A stretch of 64,000 nt of DNA, from the NCBI RefSeq assembly GCF_037975215.1, contig NZ_CP150239.1, positions 3,262,001-3,326,000 on the forward strand, in the 5' to 3' direction. A program made the position numbers and the translations under genes. Below, piece by piece: positions 1 through 7,926 of the stretch (its first letter is position 1; each line of letters begins with the position of its first letter). This DNA is from Solibacillus sp. FSL R5-0449. GTDB taxonomy: Bacteria; Bacillota; Bacilli; Bacillales_A; Planococcaceae. The notes below the pieces were generated by a model. The model made no database searches and was not told the origin of the DNA. It saw nothing but the letters and a program-made list of their open reading frames with translations.

Positions 1-1010
1 TTGTCATGTACTTTGACCCTGATCAGTATAAAAAAATGGCTTGGCCGTTGTACGGTTTCGGAATATTATTATTAATCGCCCTTGTCATTATTCCGACTTC
101 AACTGGTTTAACTGTTGAAACAAACGGAGCAAAGAGCTGGTATAAAACACCAATCGGTAATATACAGCCTGCCGAATTTATGAAGACATTCTACATTTTA
201 GCTTCGGCCTTTTTAATTAGTAAGCACAATGAAACTTACCAGATCAAAACGATAAAATCCGATTTAGTGCTGCTCGGCAAAATAGCACTAACATTAGGCG
301 TGCCGCTTGGCTTCATTATGCTGCAGCCTGACTTAGGTTCTGCGCTAGTATTCTTTGCCATTACCGCTGCACTTGTGATTGTGGCAGGTGTAACGTGGAA
401 AATTATTTTACCGCTGTTCGGCGGGGCTGTCGTTATAGGCGGTTCGTTATTATGGATGGCACTGTATATGCAGGATTTTTTGGAAAAGACATTTGGTTTC
501 CAGCCATATCAATTCGCTCGTATTTATTCATGGCTTGATCCATACTCGTATGCAACATCAGACGGCTACCACTTAATTACTTCACTAAATGCAATTGGAT
601 CGGGTGAGGTTTTCGGTAAAGGTTTCATGTCGCGTGAAGTATATGTAGCAGAAAACCATACAGACTTTATCTTTGCTGTAATTGGCGAAGAATGGGGCTT
701 TATCGGTGCGAGCGCGGTTATTTGTCTTTATTTCCTATTAATCTATCACTTAACGAAAATGACGTTAATGTTAAAAGATCCGTTCTGTACTTATGTATGT
801 GCAGGAATTATCGCCATGATTACATTCCATGTATTTGAAAACATCGGTATGACAATCCAACTTCTGCCGATTACAGGGATTCCGTTACCTTTCATTAGCT
901 ACGGAGGTAGTTCGATGATGGGGAATGCATTAGCGATCGGTTTAGTGTATAGTATGAAATTTCATTACCGGACGTATATGTTTACAACAAATGATCCGGA
1001 CGATGAATAA
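1..1010 (+). CDS. RodA/FtsW/SpoVE (SEDS) family glycosyltransferase, 5' end cut by window edge
   Basis: SEDS proteins are multi-pass membrane glycosyltransferases that polymerise lipid II into peptidoglycan with a partner class B PBP. The reading frame is open through the left edge, so the N-terminus (the first one or two membrane helices) is missing; about 335 residues are visible. Family signatures seen are PDLGSAL, the loop block NHTDFIFAVIGEEWGF, and the C-terminal block PLPFISYGGSS. The spacing and wording of these blocks fit RodA-type rod elongation better than FtsW, but I cannot separate paralogues with certainty. A strong terminator follows at once, so this is the last gene of its unit. 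Confidence 0.88.
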   Translation, partial: VMYFDPDQYKKMAWPLYGFGILLLIALVIIPTSTGLTVETNGAKSWYKTPIGNIQPAEFMKTFYILASAFLISKHNETYQIKTIKSDLVLLGKIALTLGVPLGFIMLQPDLGSALVFFAITAALVIVAGVTWKIILPLFGGAVVIGGSLLWMALYMQDFLEKTFGFQPYQFARIYSWLDPYSYATSDGYHLITSLNAIGSGEVFGKGFMSREVYVAENHTDFIFAVIGEEWGFIGASAVICLYFLLIYHLTKMTLMLKDPFCTYVCAGIIAMITFHVFENIGMTIQLLPITGIPLPFISYGGSSMMGNALAIGLVYSMKFHYRTYMFTTNDPDDE

Positions 1011-1013
1011 TAC

Positions 1014-1044
1014 AAAAGGACCCGTATATGACACGGGTCCTTTT
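1014..1044 (+). terminator. rho-independent terminator after rodA-like gene
   Basis: Stem AAAAGGACCCGT / ACGGGTCCTTTT with a 7-nt loop begins 4 nt after the stop codon. The A-rich and T-rich flanks could let it work in both directions, also serving the small minus-strand gene. Confidence 0.9.
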
Positions 1045-1104
1045 CCTATTGTTATAAATAAAAATAAGGTACGATGAACGGGTTTTCATCACACCTGATT
1101 TTCA

Positions 1105-1242
1105 TTAATTTTGCGTTTGTGGAGTTTGTGTTGGTGGTGTTAAAACTTTTAAAAGCTCAAGACGAGATTTCGTAACTGTCGCCGTAACACCTAATTTTGA
1201 TAAGTTTGTAACAATACGCTTTAAATCAATCTCTTTCGCCAT
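1105..1242 (-). CDS. small basic protein of unknown function, 45 aa
   Basis: Too short for usual ORF cut-offs but well supported. ATG at 1242 is preceded by GAGGTG at a good distance (GAGGTGTAATCAA). The peptide starts MAKEIDLKRIVTNLSKLGVT, predicted amphipathic helix, and ends in a Pro/Thr/Gln-rich tail (VLTPPTQTPQTQN). There is no signal peptide or membrane segment. It is convergent with the rodA-like gene and monocistronic. A perfect 13-bp palindrome lies about 70 bp upstream and may be its operator. I do not recognise the family. Confidence 0.7.
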   Translation of the reverse strand: MAKEIDLKRIVTNLSKLGVTATVTKSRLELLKVLTPPTQTPQTQN

Positions 1243-1711
1243 TTGATTACACCTCAAACTTTCCGTTGTTAATATATATAACGTTTTTTCATGTTAAAAG
1301 TTTCAAATTAATAAGGTCAGACCTTTTACTACTTCATATGTTACCACGTATAAGCTAATTTTTCTTTCCTGTTTTGTGACAAAACTAAAACATAATTAAA
1401 CTTAACCGTTAATCAATAATAATAAACCTATTATTTAGAGAAATTTTTTTCTTATAAATTTTATAATTACTTTTGAAATAATCTTTATAATCCTTTTCGG
1501 ATACATGTTATTTAATAATTTTATTTTTCCTTGTAGTCAAAATGAATTGCATTATATTTCCAACTATGTTTAACAAAAATTACAAGTGGAAATATTGAAA
1601 ATATCATAATCATTTTGTGAAGTAATTCCGTTTAGAATAAACAAATTTTAGCCACAAGGGCTTTTTCATCCATCATTCATATAGATGTTACTTCATTAGG
1701 AGGAACTTCAA
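1243..1711. other. 469-bp AT-rich intergenic region between divergent genes
   Basis: Holds the upstream regions of the 45-aa gene (left) and the YwqG-like gene (right). The only distinct element I see is the palindrome at 1313-1325. The rest is AT-rich with no supported ORF or hairpin terminator. Confidence 0.6.
1313..1325. promoter_or_regulatory. perfect palindrome AAGGTCAGACCTT, candidate operator
   Basis: Two 6-bp arms around a central base. The core GGTCNGACC equals the core of operators bound by FadR-type GntR regulators. It lies upstream of the 45-aa minus-strand gene. The regulator is unknown, and binding is inference only. Confidence 0.4.
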
Positions 1712-2512
1712 ATGCCACATATAGAAAAAAATATTTATATACCGAAAGAATTGATCCATTATCATACAAGTTTAAGTCACTCAGCTGAACAAGCAGCCAT
1801 TTTACAACCGGTGAAACAACCTGCGTTCTTACATGAAAGTAAATTTGCCGGTCTTCCTTTTTTGACAAATAAAATGGAACATCCAAAAGATAAACATAAT
1901 CGCTATATGCTTTTTCTAGCGCAGCTTAATTTTGCGGAAATCCAGCTTGATCACCCATTTCCGCAGGATGGAATATTGCAATTTTATATCCCGCAGCAAT
2001 GTTACGAAAAGGAGAAGTCACATTCTGAATGTCGCTCTTTTAAAGTGCAGTATATCCCTTATCAAGGTCACTATAATGAATTTATTCATGATTTCACTTA
2101 TTTAGAAGATGTAAACATCAGCAGTTTCCCGATTCAGCAGGAGATGAAGCTCATTGCAAAAACACAATTTGAGCCGGTTTCTGCAACGGATTACCGATTA
2201 AATAATTATTTCAAACCCGAAATTATGGATGCACCGATCACGTTGGATGACCGTTCATTTCAGGATGTATATTTGGAATGTTATTTAGCGGCGGAACATA
2301 AAATCGGCGGCTATCCGTATTTCATACATCAGGACTTCAGGAAAACTTCACCTTATTTGCAGCATTACGACACATTATTACTGCAAATCGTTTCCAACGA
2401 TGAGCAAAAGATTATGTGGGGAGATAGCGGTATTATCAGTTTCTTCATCAACTCAAAAAAATTAGCACAATGCGATTTCTCGGATATTTACTTTCATGTT
2501 GAGGAATATTAA
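1712..2512 (+). CDS. YwqG family protein (DUF1963)
   Basis: 266 aa, normal for the family. Soluble protein with no signal or membrane segment. The C-terminal part carries the typical YwqG blocks: KIGGYPYFIHQDFR, then LLLQIVSNDEQKIMWGDSGI, then a closing CDFSDIYFHVEEY. The biochemical function is not established for the family. Start ATG is preceded by TTAGGAGGAACTTCAA. It stands alone, with 459 bp upstream and a terminator downstream. Confidence 0.85.
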   Translation: MPHIEKNIYIPKELIHYHTSLSHSAEQAAILQPVKQPAFLHESKFAGLPFLTNKMEHPKDKHNRYMLFLAQLNFAEIQLDHPFPQDGILQFYIPQQCYEKEKSHSECRSFKVQYIPYQGHYNEFIHDFTYLEDVNISSFPIQQEMKLIAKTQFEPVSATDYRLNNYFKPEIMDAPITLDDRSFQDVYLECYLAAEHKIGGYPYFIHQDFRKTSPYLQHYDTLLLQIVSNDEQKIMWGDSGIISFFINSKKLAQCDFSDIYFHVEEY

Positions 2513-2519
2513 TCATCAA

Positions 2520-2549
2520 GAAGCACTCGCTTGTAGTGTTTCTTTTTTT
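2520..2549 (+). terminator. terminator after ywqG-like gene
   Basis: GAAGCACT / AGTGTTTC stem (one G-U pair), 7-nt loop, then a run of seven T. Confidence 0.75.
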
Positions 2550-2598
2550 GTTTTGCTTCCATAGGCTATAATGATAAGAAAGAAAGTAGGTGAATCTT

Positions 2599-4056
2599 TT
2601 GAGCGCAATTACCCAAAGTTCCATACTCGTGCCACTTATAATGTTTATAAATATTCTATTTGCCCTGACTGTCATATTTTTAGAGCGCAAAAAGCCTTCA
2701 TCGACCTGGGCATGGTTGCTCGTTCTTTTTTTCTTACCGTTTGTTGGATTTTTCCTCTATTTATTGTTAGGAAGACAATTGAGAAAAAAACATTTATTCC
2801 GGTGGGATGGCAGAAAAGATATCGGGATTGAACAGCTGATTAATTATCAGATTGAAGCAATTGAAAGTAATGAGCTGGAACTGCGTACAGAAAACATTAA
2901 AAATTATAACCATCTTATTTATATGAATTTAAAAACAAATAACGCTGTTTTGACACAGGACAATGATGTGAAAATTTTCGTTGATGGCAGTGACAAGTTC
3001 GAAGCACTTATAAATGATATCCTACATGCGAAAAACCATATCCATATTCAATATTATATTTTTAAACTGGATAATTTGGGGCAACGTATTTTAAATGCTT
3101 TAATAAAAAAGGCGAAACAAGGTGTAAAAGTACGTGTACTGTTTGATGAAATGGGATCCCGCGGAGTTCGGAAGCGGCATTTTAAAGAGCTGATCGAAGC
3201 AGGCGGTGAAGTAGAAGTTTTTTTCCCTTCGATTTTACCTCTTATCAATCCGCGTCTAAACTTTAGAAATCACAGAAAAATTTCCATAATAGACGGGCGT
3301 GTCGGCTATATCGGCGGATTTAACGTCGGGGACGAATACTTAAGTTTATCGGATCGATTCGGCTACTGGCGCGATACCCACTTGCGTATTGAAGGGAGTG
3401 CTGTCCATCCATTACAGACTCGATTCATTTTGGACTGGAATCAGGCAAGCGCCAAAAATGATATTTGCTATGCAGAACGCTACTTCCCGATTATTCCTCT
3501 AAAAGGAATGGCAGCTTTGCAAATTATTTCAAGCGGGCCTGATACAGAATGGGAAGTCATTAAAAACAACTATTTGCATTTAATCTCAAATGCAAAAAAA
3601 TACGTGTACATACAGTCCCCGTATTTCATTCCAGATGAATCGTTTTTTGATGCGATTCGAATCGCTGCCCTATCCGGAATCGACGTTCGGATTATGATTC
3701 CAAATAAACCTGACCATATGTTCGTCTATTGGGCGACCTATTCATATGTAGGACCACTCGTAGAAGCTGGAGCTAAAGTGTATCAATATGAGAAAGGCTT
3801 TATCCATGCAAAAATGATTGTCGTGGATGATGAAATCGCTTCAGTCGGTACCGCTAATATCGATGTCCGAAGCTTTAGTTTAAACTTTGAAGTGAATGCC
3901 CTTCTTTATGACGGGGAATTGGCACACAGTCTTGCTGAAATATTCGAACGTGATATATTAGACTGCTCAGAGCTCACATATGAACTGTATAATAACCGTT
4001 CTAATTTCATTAAATTCAAAGAATCCATTTCACGTTTATTATCCCCAATTTTATAG
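2599..4056 (+). CDS. cls: cardiolipin synthase (phospholipase D superfamily)
   Basis: Joins two phosphatidylglycerol molecules into cardiolipin and glycerol at the membrane. About 485 aa, the family's usual length. Two N-terminal membrane helices are followed by two HKD active-site motifs: HRKISIIDGRVGYIGG (His about 225) and HAKMIVVDDEIASVGTANID (His about 403). I place the start at TTG 2599 because AGGTGA sits 5 nt ahead of it; an upstream in-frame GTG at 2590 lies inside that ribosome binding site. Monocistronic with a strong terminator downstream. Confidence 0.93.
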   Translation: MSAITQSSILVPLIMFINILFALTVIFLERKKPSSTWAWLLVLFFLPFVGFFLYLLLGRQLRKKHLFRWDGRKDIGIEQLINYQIEAIESNELELRTENIKNYNHLIYMNLKTNNAVLTQDNDVKIFVDGSDKFEALINDILHAKNHIHIQYYIFKLDNLGQRILNALIKKAKQGVKVRVLFDEMGSRGVRKRHFKELIEAGGEVEVFFPSILPLINPRLNFRNHRKISIIDGRVGYIGGFNVGDEYLSLSDRFGYWRDTHLRIEGSAVHPLQTRFILDWNQASAKNDICYAERYFPIIPLKGMAALQIISSGPDTEWEVIKNNYLHLISNAKKYVYIQSPYFIPDESFFDAIRIAALSGIDVRIMIPNKPDHMFVYWATYSYVGPLVEAGAKVYQYEKGFIHAKMIVVDDEIASVGTANIDVRSFSLNFEVNALLYDGELAHSLAEIFERDILDCSELTYELYNNRSNFIKFKESISRLLSPIL

Positions 4057-4110
4057 AAAGGGTAATGAATGTAATAGTAGCTGAAGTTGAAAACCTTTTG
4101 CGCACAGAAA

Positions 4111-4146
4111 AAACCAATTTTCTTCCGAGAGAAAATTGGTTTTTTT
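4111..4146. terminator. bidirectional terminator between cls and vanY-like genes
   Basis: Stem AACCAATTTTCT / AGAAAATTGGTT flanked by A-run and T-run. It lies between two convergent genes and can serve both. Confidence 0.85.
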
Positions 4147-4156
4147 GATCCCTATA

Positions 4157-5032
4157 TTATTGAATCCCTAAATATTCTTCCAACGTTACGCCTGCTTCAT
4201 ATACCTTTGTGGCCAATTCCCCTTCTAAATAGCGGAAGTGCCAAGATTCATGCATGAAACCTGTGATTTCTTCTTTTCCTTTTGGATATCGTAAAATGAA
4301 CCCGTATTTATGGGCATTTTGCGCCAACCACTGCCCTGCTTCGGTGTCGCCGAACTCATTTGTCAGCCATAATTCTTCACGACCTTTTTCCCCTATATCA
4401 AAAGCAAGTCCAGTTTGATGTTCGGAATATCCCGGTCTTGCACTATAGCGATCAGCCGCTTCTTTCCCGTCTCGCTTCACATAGCGGTCATATAGCGTTT
4501 GTTGATATTCGTAAGAACGGAAACCACTAAAAGCAACAAGCTCTAGCCCATTTTCCTTCGCAGCTTTTGCCATCTTTTCAAAAGCGGCACGCGCTTTAGG
4601 ATCTTCCCCCTTATTGTATGTGGCAGGGAGCGGATTTTTCTTATTCGCAATTAAAACCCCTTTCACAAAAGTAGGTTCTGTTGCAGGTTTTTGGCCAACA
4701 ATGTACCCATTTTCCAGCTCTACCTCTTCTGTAGCAGGTGGTGTTTCTTTAGCCCGTTCTTTAATTGGCTGTTCCGAACTTGAAGAAGGGTCTTCAGCGC
4801 TATCCGGTTCATCGCCATTTCCACTTTGTGGCTTCAATGGTTCTTCTTTTTCGTTTATTGTATTTTGTGTCTCTTTATTTTCCAGTTCATTTGGTTCAAC
4901 AGATTTTTCTTCTGTAGCTGTTTGTGCTACTTCAAATTTATAATAAATAGATCCTAGGATCGCGATTAAAATAATAATTGAAATGGATACAATCATTGCG
5001 ATCGGACTTTTTCTGTTTGCTTTTCTGTTCAT
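4157..5032 (-). CDS. D-alanyl-D-alanine carboxypeptidase, VanY/M15B family
   Basis: Membrane-anchored peptidase that trims the terminal D-Ala from peptidoglycan stem peptides. N-terminal membrane anchor, then a long Glu/Pro/Ser-rich linker (about residues 35-120), then the M15 domain with zinc motifs SEHQTGLAFD and ESWHFRY. I choose ATG 5032 (291 aa) because AAGGCG precedes it at a suitable distance. A TTG at 5071 would extend the protein by 13 basic residues and overlap the upstream gene but has no visible ribosome site. Probably co-transcribed with the small membrane protein upstream. Confidence 0.88.
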   Translation of the reverse strand: MNRKANRKSPIAMIVSISIIILIAILGSIYYKFEVAQTATEEKSVEPNELENKETQNTINEKEEPLKPQSGNGDEPDSAEDPSSSSEQPIKERAKETPPATEEVELENGYIVGQKPATEPTFVKGVLIANKKNPLPATYNKGEDPKARAAFEKMAKAAKENGLELVAFSGFRSYEYQQTLYDRYVKRDGKEAADRYSARPGYSEHQTGLAFDIGEKGREELWLTNEFGDTEAGQWLAQNAHKYGFILRYPKGKEEITGFMHESWHFRYLEGELATKVYEAGVTLEEYLGIQ

Positions 5033-5057
5033 TCCATTTCGCCTTCTTTTTCTATTT

Positions 5058-5312
5058 TTATCCTGTGACAATAATCAATAATACAATTACTGATAAAACC
5101 GCAAAAATCATCGACATCCTCTGCATCCATTTAGCTTCTTTTTCATGTCCCTTTTCTTTGAAGGTACGTGAACGGAAAAAATTCGTAAACGTAAACATAA
5201 TTGTCATTGCTAAAATGGCCGCTTCCATATTTTGCTTCACAATGAAAAATAGTGCGGTTAAACTAGCCCCTGCAACTAAAATGAGTGAAATCGCTCTTTC
5301 GTATTTTTTCAT
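5058..5312 (-). CDS. small membrane protein of unknown function, 84 aa
   Basis: Three hydrophobic segments with a basic/acidic loop (FRSRTFKEKGHEKEAKW) between the second and third. ATG 5312 has a textbook site (AAGGAGAGAAAA) and the peptide starts MKKYERAIS. The open frame to 5339 lies upstream of the ribosome site and is not coding. The gene ends 25 bp before the VanY-like gene, so the two likely form an operon. It resembles small YtpI-like membrane proteins only in size and topology; the family is not firmly recognised. Confidence 0.75.
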   Translation of the reverse strand: MKKYERAISLILVAGASLTALFFIVKQNMEAAILAMTIMFTFTNFFRSRTFKEKGHEKEAKWMQRMSMIFAVLSVIVLLIIVTG

Positions 5313-5439
5313 TTTTCTCTCCTTACATGATGATTGCATGTAAAAGCAATCTAATTTTCAATCCTTGTTTAGTATAAAACTAGCGTAAATGATAATGCAA
5401 TTTTGAAAATCTTTTAGAATAAACTAGATTCCAAATAAA

Positions 5440-5476
5440 AAACTCTACATGTAATAATATATACCATGCAGAGTTT
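5440..5476 (-). terminator. terminator after araC-like gene
   Basis: AAACTCTaCATG / CATGcAGAGTTT inverted repeat. On the minus strand the stem is followed by a T-rich tail. Confidence 0.75.
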
Positions 5477-5580
5477 TCATATATTATTCTTTTTTTTCTG
5501 AAACTTTCAGGTGTAAGAAGAATAAGGAAATACAATTAACCAATCTGCCCTACACTTAAGAATACGCAAGCTTTATAATA

Positions 5581-6375
5581 TTAAACACTTTCGTACTCGA
5601 CTTCCGGAATTTCAAATCGGAAAAATTCATGATGCAGCTCATCACGGAAATGTTTAGGTGTCACACCAGTGTACTTCTTGAAGATTCTAGTGAAATAACT
5701 CTGATTACAGAAATGGAACTGATCTGAAATTGACGTAATACTTTTATTCGTATGACGTAAATAATATTGAGATTCCTCTACACGGCGAACATTTAAGTAT
5801 TCCACTAACGTGATACCAACATGCTCACGGAATATACGCGATAAATGACTCGTACTAATATGGAAGTTTGCTGCAATACTTTCAACTGTCAAATCATTTT
5901 CCAGCTCATCATTTATGTACATAATTACTTTGTTTACTGTTTGGTGACGGAACGTTGGCTGTTTACGGTCCGCAATAAAGTACACATAAAAGTCAATTAA
6001 GTCATCTGCAAATTGCAGAAACTCGGCATCCTTCATCTTGTTTTCAATCATATCTGCACATGCTAAATTGAAGGCAAAGGCTTTTTTAGAAGGAACTTGA
6101 TTATCTAAAAGCTTACGCGCAACAATTGAGGATAACGTAACAAAGTACGAGCGCACTACTTTAATGACTTGTTTTCCGAAGCGTGCGGATAATATGTCTA
6201 TAATTTCATGTAATGTCTTCTTTGCTTTCGCTACTTCTAAATGATAGACTTCAAAAATCAATCGAGATTCCAGAACAAAAAAATCTTCGATACCAGCATA
6301 TTGATTGATATTGTCAATCTCTTGAAAATATCGTTTTGAAATTGTTTCCGAGATTGAATATTGATGTAGTTGCAT
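5581..6375 (-). CDS. AraC family transcriptional regulator
   Basis: 264 aa. The C-terminal 100 residues form the double helix-turn-helix: NDLTVESIAANFHISTSHLS, then SITSISDQFHFCNQSYFTRI and the closing block FKKYTGVTPKHFRD. The N-terminal 150 residues are helical and match no ligand-binding domain I can name. ATG 6375 is preceded by GATGGGGTAACTT. The gene diverges from the LytTR regulator across a 570-bp region. Target genes are unknown. Confidence 0.9.
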   Translation of the reverse strand: MQLHQYSISETISKRYFQEIDNINQYAGIEDFFVLESRLIFEVYHLEVAKAKKTLHEIIDILSARFGKQVIKVVRSYFVTLSSIVARKLLDNQVPSKKAFAFNLACADMIENKMKDAEFLQFADDLIDFYVYFIADRKQPTFRHQTVNKVIMYINDELENDLTVESIAANFHISTSHLSRIFREHVGITLVEYLNVRRVEESQYYLRHTNKSITSISDQFHFCNQSYFTRIFKKYTGVTPKHFRDELHHEFFRFEIPEVEYESV

Positions 6376-6946
6376 AAGTTACCCCATCTTTCTTCAGAAT
6401 GACCTTCTATTACTTATTAAAAAAACAAGCCTTATACAAAATGTACAAGAATTTGTCATAATTGCGCAGATTGGTTATGTACCTTTCACGAGCCAGTCTG
6501 CACTTCATAATAAGTGATATCATTATATTAATCATAAGAATTGTCCATAGGAAATTTCTTATATTAAGCAAAGTAATTATTTATACTATTATAATATGCA
6601 TTGTTTTCCGCACAATAGTACATTTTATTAGTAACCATAGTGAATATTACCATATTACAAGATTTGCTTTCAACCTAATTTTAACAATTACTCTAGGACA
6701 AAATTATTAGGTTACTTCCAATTATAGAAATAATGGAATTTAAAAAATGCATATTTCACCTAATCATACTCTTTTAGCATAGTAATTTTCACGCTATTTT
6801 TTCACTAAATTTTTTATGAAAATAATTCCTTTTATTATCTCTAATAAATATTTTTCAAATTAAAAAATCTTCCCAACCCAATTTCTTTAAATATGTAGTA
6901 AAATAGTTCATAATTGTATAAAATGCTTATAAAGAGGTGTTATAAA
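6376..6946. other. 570-bp AT-rich divergent intergenic region
   Basis: Lies between the araC-like and lytTR genes and must hold both promoters. An open frame at 6462-6710 has no ribosome site and reads as low-complexity Ile/Arg translation of AT-rich DNA, so I do not call it. No clear operator was identified. Confidence 0.5.
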
Positions 6947-7597
6947 GTGGATCCAAGACAAATAGAAGAAATTATGGAAGTCATTAAAGAATTTTTCCCT
7001 GAGAATACATCAATTGCTATTTCAGATACCAATGAGTATTTATATTACCAGCCAAGCAAAAAGGTAGACTTGAAAATCAAAGCAGGTGACCCGATCAAAG
7101 AAGGTTCTGCTGCGTACAAAGCGTTAACGTATGGTCAAAAAATCAATTCATACATTGAATCGGACGTATTCGGAGTTCCGTATTACGGAATGAGTATTCC
7201 TCTCATTGAAGAAGGTGAAACAAAAGGTGCTATTACAGCAATCTTCCCTCAAAAACCTTCTCCATTTTTAACAAATTATATCACAGTAAAAATTGATGAC
7301 TGCTGGTATCCAATTAAACACAACCAAGTGATTTATTTGGAGACACAATTGCGTAAAACATTTGTAAAAACGATGCACCGTGAAGGGTATCACCGCTTGA
7401 ACTTAAGTGACCTAGAGTTATTTTTAGCTCCTGATTCGTTCATCCGCTGCCACCGTTCTTACATTGTAAATATCGATTATATCGATGAAATCCAACCAGA
7501 TTCACACTCAACTTTCCTATTAATTATGAAAGACGGTACGCGTATTCCTGTAAGCCAACGCTATGCAAGCTACTTCCGCCGTTCTTTAGGGTTCTAA
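6947..7597 (+). CDS. LytTR-domain one-component transcriptional regulator
   Basis: 216 aa from GTG 6947, chosen because AAAGAGGTG stands 7 nt ahead. The N-terminal half (about 1-100) is a PAS/GAF-like sensor-type fold with no receiver aspartate pattern and no membrane helix. The C-terminal half is a LytTR DNA-binding domain (VIYLETQLRKTFVKT, FLAPDSFIRCHRSYIVNIDYI, GTRIPVSQRY). This is therefore not a classical AgrA/LytR response regulator. Immediately downstream, after a terminator, is a CoA-transferase gene, its plausible target. Ligand unknown. Confidence 0.88.
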   Translation: MDPRQIEEIMEVIKEFFPENTSIAISDTNEYLYYQPSKKVDLKIKAGDPIKEGSAAYKALTYGQKINSYIESDVFGVPYYGMSIPLIEEGETKGAITAIFPQKPSPFLTNYITVKIDDCWYPIKHNQVIYLETQLRKTFVKTMHREGYHRLNLSDLELFLAPDSFIRCHRSYIVNIDYIDEIQPDSHSTFLLIMKDGTRIPVSQRYASYFRRSLGF

Positions 7598-7605
7598 AAT
7601 CATTT

Positions 7606-7640
7606 AAAAGCGACTCGTACATACACGAGTCGCTTTTTCA
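7606..7640 (+). terminator. terminator after lytTR regulator
   Basis: AAAAGCGACTCGT / ACGAGTCGCTTTTT perfect stem with short loop and T-run. Confidence 0.92.
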
Positions 7641-7770
7641 TTTCCCCATTTAGTCTTTTGACCTATTTCCCTGATTTTAATTGTGCAAATTTGCTGAACA
7701 AATTCTACTCTACACTTCACAACCAATCTTTTTTATCTCTTTTTTACACTAAATTTCTCTATTATTCACC

Positions 7771-7786
7771 TTTTAAGCGCTTTTAT
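7771..7786. promoter_or_regulatory. cre-like palindrome upstream of CoA transferase gene
   Basis: TTTTAAGCGCTTTTAT has the CG-centred dyad of CcpA catabolite-responsive elements (WTGNAANCGNWNNCA) but lacks the conserved flanking G and C. It lies about 140 bp upstream of the start codon. CcpA control is plausible for acetate metabolism but is only inferred. Confidence 0.35.
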
Positions 7787-7926
7787 GTTGGGCGTGAAGT
7801 AAATGTGACAATTTGATGATAATATTAGCATAAATGCCGGTTTACTACCTGGTAAAATACACAGAAAATTAAAAAAGTTTTCTGTTTATCAAACGATTAA
7901 ATAACTTATTAGGGGAGGATTTATTA

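Noticed and set aside
5032-5071. TTG start for the VanY-type gene
   Set aside because: No ribosome site and overlap with the upstream gene; ATG 5032 has a better context.
6462-6710. 82-aa open frame in the araC/lytTR gap
   Set aside because: No ribosome site, isoleucine-rich translation of AT-rich DNA, and it overlies the divergent promoter region.
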